This document shows, piece by piece, positions 1 through 5,172 of a stretch of 5,172 bases of DNA (positions are counted from its first letter, which is position 1; every line of letters begins with the position of its first letter). The stretch spans positions 1 to 5,172 of the forward strand of contig CALVFC010000106.1 of NCBI GenBank assembly GCA_944326735.1. Reading direction: 5' to 3'. Both the position numbers and the translations under genes were made by a program. The notes beneath the pieces are model-generated. The model was not told the origin of the DNA. It searched no databases and saw only the letters and a program-made list of their open reading frames with translations. The DNA is from an uncultured Limosilactobacillus sp. (lineage in GTDB: Bacteria > Bacillota > Bacilli > Lactobacillales > Lactobacillaceae).

Positions 1-19
1 CATTTTGGTCGAATTTTAA

Positions 20-679
20 TTGAGGATGTTTCGGCTACAAGAAAAGGTAAGTATAAGGTGGTGCTCAAACTTTGGCATCAAAGTTGACTTTCAACCAATT
101 GATTGGTCAATGAAGGAAACAGAATTGAAGAACGGAACCATTGACCTTCTCTGGAACGGTTATTCGGTTAACCCGGCTCGACGGAAGAAAGTGGCCTTCA
201 GTCGTTACTACCTAGAAAACAAGCAGGTGCTGGTTACTAAGAAGAGTCAGCACATTGATAACTTTCAGGGGATGAAGGGCAAGTCACTAGGTGTTCAGAA
301 TGGTTCGACGGGGGCCACCGCCTTAGATGCTAAGCCTAAATTGCTGAAGGACTTAATTAAGCACAAGAGCCCCGTCCTCTACGATACTTTCCCTGACGCA
401 TTTATTGATTTGAATGCCAACCGGATTCAAGGAATTTTGATGGACCAGGTTTATGCTGATTATTACATTCAGCACCAAAGCAACAGCAAGAGCTATTCCA
501 CCTACATTAGTCCGGAGATGCCGGCTGAGCACTACGCTGTTGGGATGCGGAAAGGTGACCGCACATTGCGTAAGAAGATCAATGATGGCTTAGGTCGTCT
601 GCAACGAAATGGTCAACTGCAGAAGTTAAATGAAAAGTGGTTTGGAACCAAGAGTAATTATCTGGGACCAAACAATTAA
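20..679 (+). pseudogene. Amino-acid ABC transporter substrate-binding protein, 5'-truncated or frameshifted remnant
   Basis: The open stretch encodes most of a periplasmic-type binding protein of the bacterial extracellular solute-binding family 3. These proteins are lipid-anchored outside the membrane and hand polar amino acids to an ABC importer. Visible family signatures are GIKVDFQPIDWSMKETELK near residue 19, GTIDLLWNGYSVNPARRKKV near residue 39, a hinge and lobe-2 region with GKSLGVQNGSTGA, and the typical C-terminal ending KLNEKWFGTKSNYLG. The signal peptide, lipobox cysteine and roughly the first 70-90 residues of a normal ~270-280 residue protein are missing. The only in-frame start is a TTG at 20 with no convincing ribosome binding site, directly behind an in-frame stop at 17-19. 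Residues before GIKVDF do not resemble the family. I infer a pseudogene, or a gene broken by an indel or sequencing error. The family assignment is firm, the broken state fairly likely. The substrate cannot be told from sequence. Confidence 0.7.
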
Positions 680-692
680 TTGTCCAAATAGT

Positions 693-731
693 GATTCCCA
701 CCAATTATTATTGGTAGGAATCTTTTTATTT
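693..731 (+). terminator. Intrinsic terminator after the substrate-binding protein gene
   Basis: GATTCC (693-698) pairs with GGAATC (717-722). After one C/A mismatch, ACCAAT (700-705) pairs with ATTGGT (710-715), leaving a TATT loop. A run of five T plus a further T-rich stretch follows (723-731). It lies 13 bases after the TAA stop at 677-679 and separates this transcript from the ymfF operon. Confidence 0.88.
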
Positions 732-754
732 AGGGAATTATTTCAAGCGACGGT

Positions 755-783
755 TTGTAATTCGTTTAGCAATCAAGTATGAT
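755..783 (+). promoter_or_regulatory. Sigma-A type promoter for ymfF-ymfH
   Basis: A -35 box TTGTAA (755-760) and a -10 box TATGAT (778-783) are separated by exactly 17 bases, and each is one or two bases from consensus. Transcription would start near 790, giving a leader of about 60 bases before the GTG start at 850. The position just after the upstream terminator supports it as the start of a new operon. Confidence 0.75.
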
Positions 784-807
784 AGTTCAGTGTGTGAAAA
801 AGAAGAA

Positions 808-826
808 GACAGTCTAACTAACTGTC
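808..826 (+). other. Small hairpin in the ymfF 5' leader
   Basis: GACAGT (808-813) and ACTGTC (821-826) form a perfect 6-bp stem with a 7-base loop. It lies inside the predicted leader, ending 7 bases before the AAGGAGA ribosome binding site (834-840). No T-run follows, so it is not a terminator. It could stabilise the message or influence translation, but a 6-bp stem may also be chance. Confidence 0.4.
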
Positions 827-833
827 AATCGTG

Positions 834-840
834 AAGGAGA
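834..840 (+). promoter_or_regulatory. Ribosome binding site fixing the GTG start of ymfF
   Basis: AAGGAGA sits 9 bases before GTG at 850. The strong match to the 16S rRNA 3' end supports this non-ATG start; no upstream in-frame alternative has comparable support. Confidence 0.8.
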
Positions 841-849
841 TAAATAATC

Positions 850-2106
850 GTGGACTTTTGTTTACAGCCAGGAGTAAATTTACATATTATTCCGACTAAG
901 CAATTTAAGCTAACCCATGTCTTAATTAACTTTGCTACTCCACAAACGAAAACTAATGCAACCTCCCGAAACTTATTAGCAAATTTGTTAGAAACGAGTA
1001 CCCACCTTTACCCAACCCAAACGGCACTCGCGCGGCAGCTAGCCAAGTTGTATGGTGCCTATGTCACAATGATGGTGGGGAGGGTTGGCCGCTTGCATAC
1101 GGTCCGGCTAAAAGCCAGCTTTGTCAATGACCGTTATTCAGACCAACCACTATTTGCGCAGGTGATTGACCTTATTAATCAAATGTTGTTCCACCCCCTT
1201 ATTGAACAGGGTGAGTTTGATAGTCCCACGTTCCGTCTACAGGTGAATAACCTCGCTAGTACAATTAAGTCACTCTATGATGACAAGCAATTTTATGCCC
1301 ACCAAAAACTATGTGCATTGTATTATGAGAGTGATTCTGTAATGCGGACACCAAGCTTTGGGCAATTAGCTGATTTACCTGGGCTAACACCGGCCAGTTT
1401 AGTTAACACCTACCAGCAGATGATTAATAACGACCGGGTCGATATATTTGTGATGGGGGATGTCCACCCAGAAGCAGTTCGTGACCAGATTGCATCCCTA
1501 CCATTTATGGCACGTCCGCAAGGAGAACAGACGCCAGTCTTCTATGACCAGCCGTTACACGAAGATGTCTTACAGGTTTATGAGCGGCAACGCATTACCC
1601 AAGCAAAGCTTAACCTTGGTTACCAGCTACCGGTTTATTATCGCCAGCCAATGTATTTCCCAGCCGTGGTCTTTAATGGGTTGTTTGGCGGCAGTCCTTA
1701 TTCTAAGCTCTTTACAAATGTCCGGGAAAAGGCCAGCTTAGCTTACTATGCATCTTCACGGTTGTCACCGTTTAACGGTCTAATGACGGTTCAGTCGGGG
1801 ATTAAGGCCAGTGATCATGATCAGGTAGTGGACCTGATTAACGAGCAGCTGGCAGCCATCCAACGGGGAGAATTTGACGAAGCAACAGTTCAAGAAATTA
1901 AGGATGCCATCATTAACCAACAACAAGCCGGTAAAGATCTGGCGACGAATGTCTTAGAGCATCGCCTTGTTGAACAGTTGCTAGGGTTACAACCAGTCGA
2001 AAACTTTGCCGATCAAATCAATGCGGTTTCTAATGACCAAATTATCAAGGTGGCTTCAATGGCCAAGTTACAGACAACCTATCTATTAAGCGGTGAAAAG
2101 AGGTAA
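850..2106 (+). CDS. ymfF: M16-family peptidase-like protein YmfF (EF-P modification-associated, also written YfmF)
   Basis: A 418-residue protein with the two-domain fold of M16 (pitrilysin/insulinase/processing-peptidase) proteins, typical in length for YmfF. Where active M16 enzymes have HxxEH, this protein reads NLLET (residues 45-49): the Glu is kept, but both zinc-binding His are replaced by Asn and Thr, so it is probably not a protease by itself. The second domain keeps an Arg and Tyr seven residues apart in VREKASLAYY (R292, Y299), matching the spacing of the substrate-binding Arg/Tyr pair of other M16 proteins. No signal peptide or membrane segment is seen, so it should be cytoplasmic. 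The gene is first in its operon and is followed by ymfH after 2 bases, suggesting a hetero-oligomer with YmfH. In Bacillus subtilis the homologue is needed for 5-aminopentanol modification of elongation factor P. The same role here is inferred. Confidence 0.9.
   Translation: MDFCLQPGVNLHIIPTKQFKLTHVLINFATPQTKTNATSRNLLANLLETSTHLYPTQTALARQLAKLYGAYVTMMVGRVGRLHTVRLKASFVNDRYSDQPLFAQVIDLINQMLFHPLIEQGEFDSPTFRLQVNNLASTIKSLYDDKQFYAHQKLCALYYESDSVMRTPSFGQLADLPGLTPASLVNTYQQMINNDRVDIFVMGDVHPEAVRDQIASLPFMARPQGEQTPVFYDQPLHEDVLQVYERQRITQAKLNLGYQLPVYYRQPMYFPAVVFNGLFGGSPYSKLFTNVREKASLAYYASSRLSPFNGLMTVQSGIKASDHDQVVDLINEQLAAIQRGEFDEATVQEIKDAIINQQQAGKDLATNVLEHRLVEQLLGLQPVENFADQINAVSNDQIIKVASMAKLQTTYLLSGEKR
2097..2103 (+). 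promoter_or_regulatory. Ribosome binding site of ymfH within the end of ymfF
   Basis: AAAGAGG lies in the last codons of ymfF, 5 bases before the ATG at 2109. Ribosomes finishing ymfF at 2106 are already on this site, so translation of the two genes is probably coupled, fitting a fixed-ratio complex. Confidence 0.65.
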
Positions 2107-2108
2107 CT

Positions 2109-3407
2109 ATGGATAAAAAAGTTTATTCAGAATTTGAACAACCGGTTTATCAAGCGCAGTTAGCAAACGGATTAACGGTTCACATGATTCCAATGCCAAA
2201 CTTTTATAAGACCTATGCAATGTTCACCACTAATTTTGGCTCAATTGACAACCAATTCATTCCGTATGGTGAAAAAGACTATATCCGTGTACCTGATGGG
2301 GTGGCCCACTTTCTGGAACATAAAATGTTTGAGAAGGAGGATCATGATGCATTTGACCTATTTGGTAAGCTGGGGGCTGACTCCAATGCCTTTACCAGCT
2401 TTACACAGACGTCGTACCTATTCTCCACAACGAGCCACCTGCATGAGAACCTTGATGTGTTACTAGATTTTGTGCAGGATCCATATTTTACAGCGCAAAC
2501 AGTTGCTAAGGAACAAGGAATCATTGGTCAGGAAATTCAAATGTACGATGATGATGCTGGTTGGCGTCTTTATTTGGGAATGTTAGGCAACCTATATCCT
2601 TACGATCCGATGCACATTGATATTGCCGGAACGGTCGACTCCATTAGTCAGATCACCGCTGACACCTTGATGAAGACGTACCGCACCTTTTATCAGCCCA
2701 GCAATATGAATCTGGTAATTACCGGTAAGCTGGATCCCCAAGAGACCCTAAATTGGGTGACCGTTAATCAACAGCAGCGGCAATTTGCTCCGGCGCAAAA
2801 GCCCGAAAGAAAAAATGATTTACATGACCCCTCTGGTCACGATGTTATTCCATTCCGTTCCTTGACGATGGACGTTGCGCGTCCCAAGGTAATGGTGGGG
2901 GTTCGTGGATTACCGGTTCCGTATACGGGAAGAAAACTACTGCACTATAAATTGGCTATTGATTTATTACTGGATGTGTTGTTTGACGACACTTCTGATA
3001 ATTACTTGCGTCTATATAATACCGAGGTTTTGGATGACTCATTTTCCTACAACCTCGAAATGCAACGTGATTTTTACTTTGCATACTTTAGTTCGGATAC
3101 GGAACAGATGGAACGATTTGCGGATGAAGTCATTGCCATTTTAGAAAGTGCCGATCAACAGATCGAAGCTGCCCGGACCCGGTTCGTGGGTATCAAGAAT
3201 GCCGAAATCGGTCGGTTGATTGGCCTGTTGGATTCACCAGAGGCGCAGGCTAATCACTTTGGCGGTCAACTATTCGACAATGCTACTTTAATGGACGAAA
3301 TTGCTGAGCTTCGGACGATCAGTATTGACGACCTGTATCAAGTGGCCCATCAATTCATTAAATCTGAGGGGATTTCAGTCTTTCAGATTGTTCCTGAGCA
3401 TCGGTAG
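2109..3407 (+). CDS. ymfH: M16-family zinc peptidase YmfH (EF-P modification-associated, also written YfmH)
   Basis: A 432-residue M16 peptidase with an intact catalytic site. The inverted zinc motif HFLEH is at residues 67-71 (H67 and H71 bind zinc, E70 is the base). The distal Glu ligand is E142 in GIIGQEIQMYDDD, about 71 residues after H71, the spacing seen in mitochondrial-processing-type M16 enzymes. E135 lies seven residues before it, also typical. The C-terminal domain keeps the Tyr (Y314 in DDSFSYN), but the Arg expected seven residues earlier is V307. YmfF supplies an Arg/Tyr pair instead, so the two probably form one working unit. No signal peptide or membrane segment is visible. 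In Bacillus subtilis this protein acts with YmfF and YmfI in completing the 5-aminopentanol modification of elongation factor P. Natural substrates are otherwise unclear. The ATG at 2109 is chosen for its site at 2097-2103 and the 2-base gap. Confidence 0.92.
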   Translation: MDKKVYSEFEQPVYQAQLANGLTVHMIPMPNFYKTYAMFTTNFGSIDNQFIPYGEKDYIRVPDGVAHFLEHKMFEKEDHDAFDLFGKLGADSNAFTSFTQTSYLFSTTSHLHENLDVLLDFVQDPYFTAQTVAKEQGIIGQEIQMYDDDAGWRLYLGMLGNLYPYDPMHIDIAGTVDSISQITADTLMKTYRTFYQPSNMNLVITGKLDPQETLNWVTVNQQQRQFAPAQKPERKNDLHDPSGHDVIPFRSLTMDVARPKVMVGVRGLPVPYTGRKLLHYKLAIDLLLDVLFDDTSDNYLRLYNTEVLDDSFSYNLEMQRDFYFAYFSSDTEQMERFADEVIAILESADQQIEAARTRFVGIKNAEIGRLIGLLDSPEAQANHFGGQLFDNATLMDEIAELRTISIDDLYQVAHQFIKSEGISVFQIVPEHR

Positions 3408-3428
3408 ATTCAAACCTTTTCTTAATAA

Positions 3429-3454
3429 TTGAAACTACGTCATCATGATATAAT
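3429..3454 (+). promoter_or_regulatory. Extended -10 promoter for the rodZ-like gene and pgsA
   Basis: TGATATAAT (3446-3454) is a perfect extended -10: TGn followed directly by the consensus TATAAT at 3449-3454. The best -35-like hexamer, TTGAAA (3429-3434), is only 14 bases away, too close for a normal promoter, so activity would depend mainly on the extended -10. Transcription would begin near 3461. No terminator separates it from ymfH, so read-through from the upstream promoter is also possible. Confidence 0.7.
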
Positions 3455-3464
3455 TAACGATGAC
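3439..3464 (+). promoter_or_regulatory. Inverted repeat centred on the rodZ -10 box, possible operator
   Basis: GTCATC (3439-3444) and GATGAC (3459-3464) are perfect inverted arms with a 14-base spacer. The dyad axis (3451.5) coincides exactly with the centre of TATAAT (3449-3454). A dimeric repressor bound here would block RNA polymerase. The geometry is directly visible; the operator role is inference and no regulator is known for it. Confidence 0.4.
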
Positions 3465-3484
3465 AGAAAATTTGATTCAGAGAT

Positions 3485-3490
3485 GGAGAT
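3485..3490 (+). promoter_or_regulatory. Ribosome binding site of the rodZ-like gene
   Basis: GGAGAT with its GGAG core at 3485-3488 lies 8 bases before the ATG at 3497, supporting that start. Confidence 0.7.
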
Positions 3491-3496
3491 AAGATA

Positions 3497-4582
3497 ATGA
3501 GTGAGAAAGAACAGGAATCTCAAGTTAAGATTGGACAAAAACTACAAGCAGCTCGTCAAAGTAAGGGCTACACGTTAGATGATCTTCAGCAGCTCACTAA
3601 AATTCAAAAACGGTATTTAATTGCCATTGAAGATGAAAAATTTGATGAATTACCCGGCGATTTCTATGTTCGGGCATTTGTAAAGCAATACGCTGATACA
3701 GTTGGTCTCGATGGTAATGACCTGTTGAAAGAATTCGATGAACAACTTCCAAAGACCAAAACAGAAGAATATTCTGATCATATCAGTCAAGCGGTAGAAA
3801 CCCGGGCTAGTCAACGAAAGACCGTTAGTGGTGGTGTAAGCAAGCTGCGTAAGCATCTACCAACAATCATTATTGCTTGTGTCATCATTATCGTGCTGGC
3901 TGCTATCTGGGTCACTGCCATTGTTCGTGGTCACCAAGATTCATCAACCAAGATTGATAATAGTTCTGTTTCCGTTTCCGGTGAGAGTCGGAAGAAAGCT
4001 AGTTCACACAAGAAAGCTGTTCACCACAAAAAGGCCAAGTCAACCGCACAAAGTGTGAAGTTGACTGAGTCTTCACGGAACAACAATAGTGTTGTCTACA
4101 ACGCCTCCTCACTTAAGAAGGATGCCCGTTTGCAGATTACTGCTAAGCAACGTGCTTGGAACAGTGTCACGACCGATGGCACGAGTGCATTCAGTCGGAC
4201 GATGGACGCTAATAGTAAGGCCAACGTCACGATTCGGCGGAATGCTAACACAGTTGTTATTACAGTCGGCAATGCTTCTGGGACCACTTTGAAGCTGAAT
4301 GGTAAGACAATCAACTTTACTGACTCTGGTCGGTACAATAACACCCGGACGATTACCATTCATTTCGGTAATAACCGTTCTTCATCCAGCAGTGCTACCA
4401 GTTCAACCTCAACCCGGAATGGCCAGACTACAAACCAGGCCAATACGACAACCGCTACTAGTCGAACTACCACTACGCAAAACCAAAACACCACGACTAC
4501 TAACCGGTCAACTACGGGCACAACTAATACGCAAACAAACGGTGGTAACCAACAAGCAACCACTACTAATAATCGTCAATAA
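3497..4582 (+). CDS. rodZ: RodZ-like helix-turn-helix membrane protein (YmfM family)
   Basis: A 361-residue single-pass membrane protein. Residues 11-80 form a HTH_25-type helix-turn-helix (IGQKLQAARQSKGYTLDDL, then KRYLIAIEDEKFDELPGDFYVRAFVKQYA), the cytoplasmic module that in RodZ contacts the actin-like MreB. A linker leads to a hydrophobic segment at about 121-143, preceded by basic residues and so oriented N-in. Outside the membrane come a Lys/His-rich stretch with three KKA units (about 165-181), a DUF4115-like beta domain (about 207-290, with W221 and the VGNASGTTLKLNGK strand pair), and a 70-residue tail (292-361) almost wholly Ser, Thr, Asn, Gln, Gly and Arg. RodZ helps organise cell elongation and peptidoglycan synthesis. 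Species without MreB may use it differently, and MreB is not visible here. It has its own promoter and is followed by pgsA after 14 bases. Family assignment is strong; the role in shape is inferred. Confidence 0.88.
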   Translation: MSEKEQESQVKIGQKLQAARQSKGYTLDDLQQLTKIQKRYLIAIEDEKFDELPGDFYVRAFVKQYADTVGLDGNDLLKEFDEQLPKTKTEEYSDHISQAVETRASQRKTVSGGVSKLRKHLPTIIIACVIIIVLAAIWVTAIVRGHQDSSTKIDNSSVSVSGESRKKASSHKKAVHHKKAKSTAQSVKLTESSRNNNSVVYNASSLKKDARLQITAKQRAWNSVTTDGTSAFSRTMDANSKANVTIRRNANTVVITVGNASGTTLKLNGKTINFTDSGRYNNTRTITIHFGNNRSSSSSATSSTSTRNGQTTNQANTTTATSRTTTTQNQNTTTTNRSTTGTTNTQTNGGNQQATTTNNRQ

Positions 4583-4583
4583 C

Positions 4584-4589
4584 GGAGGG
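4584..4589 (+). promoter_or_regulatory. Ribosome binding site fixing the GTG start of pgsA
   Basis: GGAGGG lies 7 bases before GTG at 4597. It decides the start of pgsA, which lacks an ATG at its N-terminus, and sits just 1 base after the rodZ stop codon. Confidence 0.82.
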
Positions 4590-4596
4590 ATCAGCA

Positions 4597-5172
4597 GTGA
4601 ATTTACCAAATAAATTAACCGTTGTCCGGTTAATCATTATTCCATTTTTCTTATTGTTAATGGTGCTCCCACTGCAATCATGGGGCAGTGTCACTTTCTG
4701 GGGAGCAACGATCCCGTTAGCTCAGTTGATTGCGGCAATCCTCTTTATTGCCGCAACCATTACTGATAATTTGGACGGTCGGATTGCCCGTAAAAACCAC
4801 CTGGTAACTAACTTCGGTAAGTTTACGGATCCATTAGCAGATAAGTTACTGGTAATGACTGCATTCATCGTTTTAACAGGGAGCCAAGTTGTTCCAGCCT
4901 GGGTGACCGCGATTATTATTTGGCGGGAATTATCCGTTACTGGACTGCGGCTCCTGTTGGTCGAACAAAGTGGAATTGTCTTAGCCGCCAAGATGCCTGG
5001 TAAGATCAAGACGACTACCCAGTTCATTGCGATTATCTTCTTATTGATGAATAACGTCATCTTTGCAATTTGGCATATCCCATTTGGCCAAATTATGTTA
5101 TACATCTGTCTGTTTTTCACCGTCTACTCTGGAGTAGATTACTTCATTCAAGGACGGGGAGTTTTCTCAGAC
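4597..5172 (+). CDS. pgsA: CDP-diacylglycerol--glycerol-3-phosphate 3-phosphatidyltransferase PgsA, 3' end cut by the window
   Basis: PgsA is an integral membrane enzyme that joins CDP-diacylglycerol and glycerol 3-phosphate into phosphatidylglycerophosphate, the committed step to phosphatidylglycerol and cardiolipin. All 192 codons in the window are open from GTG, giving the classic start MNLPNKLTVVRL. The CDP-alcohol phosphotransferase signature is complete: D57, D60, G61, A64, R65, then G74, D78 and D82 (D-x2-DG-x2-AR-x8-G-x3-D-x3-D). These Asp residues hold the metal ions and act in catalysis. Further family landmarks are RELSVTGLR (110-118) and PGKIKTTTQ (134-142). Hydrophobic stretches near 10-26, 37-56, 84-108, 140-155 and 160-178 fit a multi-pass protein. 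The last visible residues, GVFSD, resemble the usual family end at about 190-195 residues, so only a few codons should be missing. It is probably cotranscribed with rodZ. Confidence 0.95.
   Translation, partial: MNLPNKLTVVRLIIIPFFLLLMVLPLQSWGSVTFWGATIPLAQLIAAILFIAATITDNLDGRIARKNHLVTNFGKFTDPLADKLLVMTAFIVLTGSQVVPAWVTAIIIWRELSVTGLRLLLVEQSGIVLAAKMPGKIKTTTQFIAIIFLLMNNVIFAIWHIPFGQIMLYICLFFTVYSGVDYFIQGRGVFSD

Noticed and set aside
1..84. The open frame running from the window edge to the stop at 85-87 as a separate gene tail
   Set aside because: Only 28 residues are visible, Lys-rich with no family I recognise. It is noted as part of the damaged 5' junction but cannot be supported as a gene.
1460..1741. 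A 93-codon frame inside ymfF, and similar internal frames inside ymfH (2215-2466, 2905-3144)
   Set aside because: They overlap entirely with strongly supported M16 genes in another frame, have no ribosome binding sites of note and match no known family.
3409..3433. TTCAA / TTGAA inverted pair after ymfH as a terminator
   Set aside because: Only 5 A/T-rich base pairs with a 15-base loop and no T-run after the right arm. It is too weak to call a terminator.
4096..4563. Several minus-strand and plus-strand open frames of 67-104 codons overlapping the rodZ tail region
   Set aside because: All sit inside the rodZ coding sequence. The Thr/Ser-rich codons create few stops in other frames, and the translated products show no family resemblance.
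4370..4579. Possible short tandem repeat or microsatellite in the rodZ tail
   Set aside because: The protein is repetitive in composition, but Thr codons vary and no fixed-length DNA unit recurs, so it is low complexity rather than a true tandem repeat.
4722..5120. A 132-codon open frame on the minus strand opposite pgsA
   Set aside because: It lies fully inside the well-supported pgsA gene, has no recognisable domain and is best explained as the antisense shadow of a membrane-protein coding sequence.

Overview
The window looks like a chromosomal segment from a lactic acid bacterium of the family Lactobacillaceae, possibly a Limosilactobacillus-type species. The grounds are protein character, moderate base composition, strong Gram-positive ribosome binding sites, and the Firmicutes gene order ymfF - ymfH - rodZ-like (ymfM) - pgsA. 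In many relatives this order continues into cinA and recA. All genes are on the + strand. Genus-level placement is inference.

Layout: (1) Positions 1-679 hold the 3' two thirds or so of an amino-acid ABC transporter substrate-binding protein. Its signal peptide and first part of lobe 1 are absent, and the first ~70 bases do not read as this family in any frame, so it is most likely a decayed copy. A clear intrinsic terminator follows (693-731). (2) A well-formed promoter (755-783) and a 5' leader with a small hairpin lead into two M16-family peptidase-like genes, ymfF and ymfH, separated by only 2 bases. (3) An 89-base gap carries an extended -10 promoter placed exactly at the centre of an inverted repeat. 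It drives a RodZ-like membrane protein: N-terminal helix-turn-helix, one membrane segment, outer DUF4115-type domain and a 70-residue Ser/Thr/Asn/Gln-rich tail. (4) pgsA, the phosphatidylglycerophosphate synthase, starts 14 bases after rodZ and is still open at the window end, probably only a few codons short of its stop.

How the genes relate: YmfF and YmfH are likely partners. YmfH has the full zinc site (HFLEH plus distal Glu). YmfF has lost both zinc histidines but keeps the Arg/Tyr substrate-binding pair, whose Arg is missing in YmfH. In Bacillus subtilis the homologous pair is linked to 5-aminopentanol modification of elongation factor P. The usual third member, the SDR reductase ymfI, is not in its usual place here. 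RodZ (cell shape and envelope) and PgsA (anionic phospholipid synthesis) form an envelope pair likely read from the rodZ promoter.

No clearly new biological system is visible. This is a conserved housekeeping region next to one damaged transporter gene. The points most worth a second look are the damaged 5' end, the split catalytic residues, the missing ymfI and the operator-like repeat over the rodZ -10 box.
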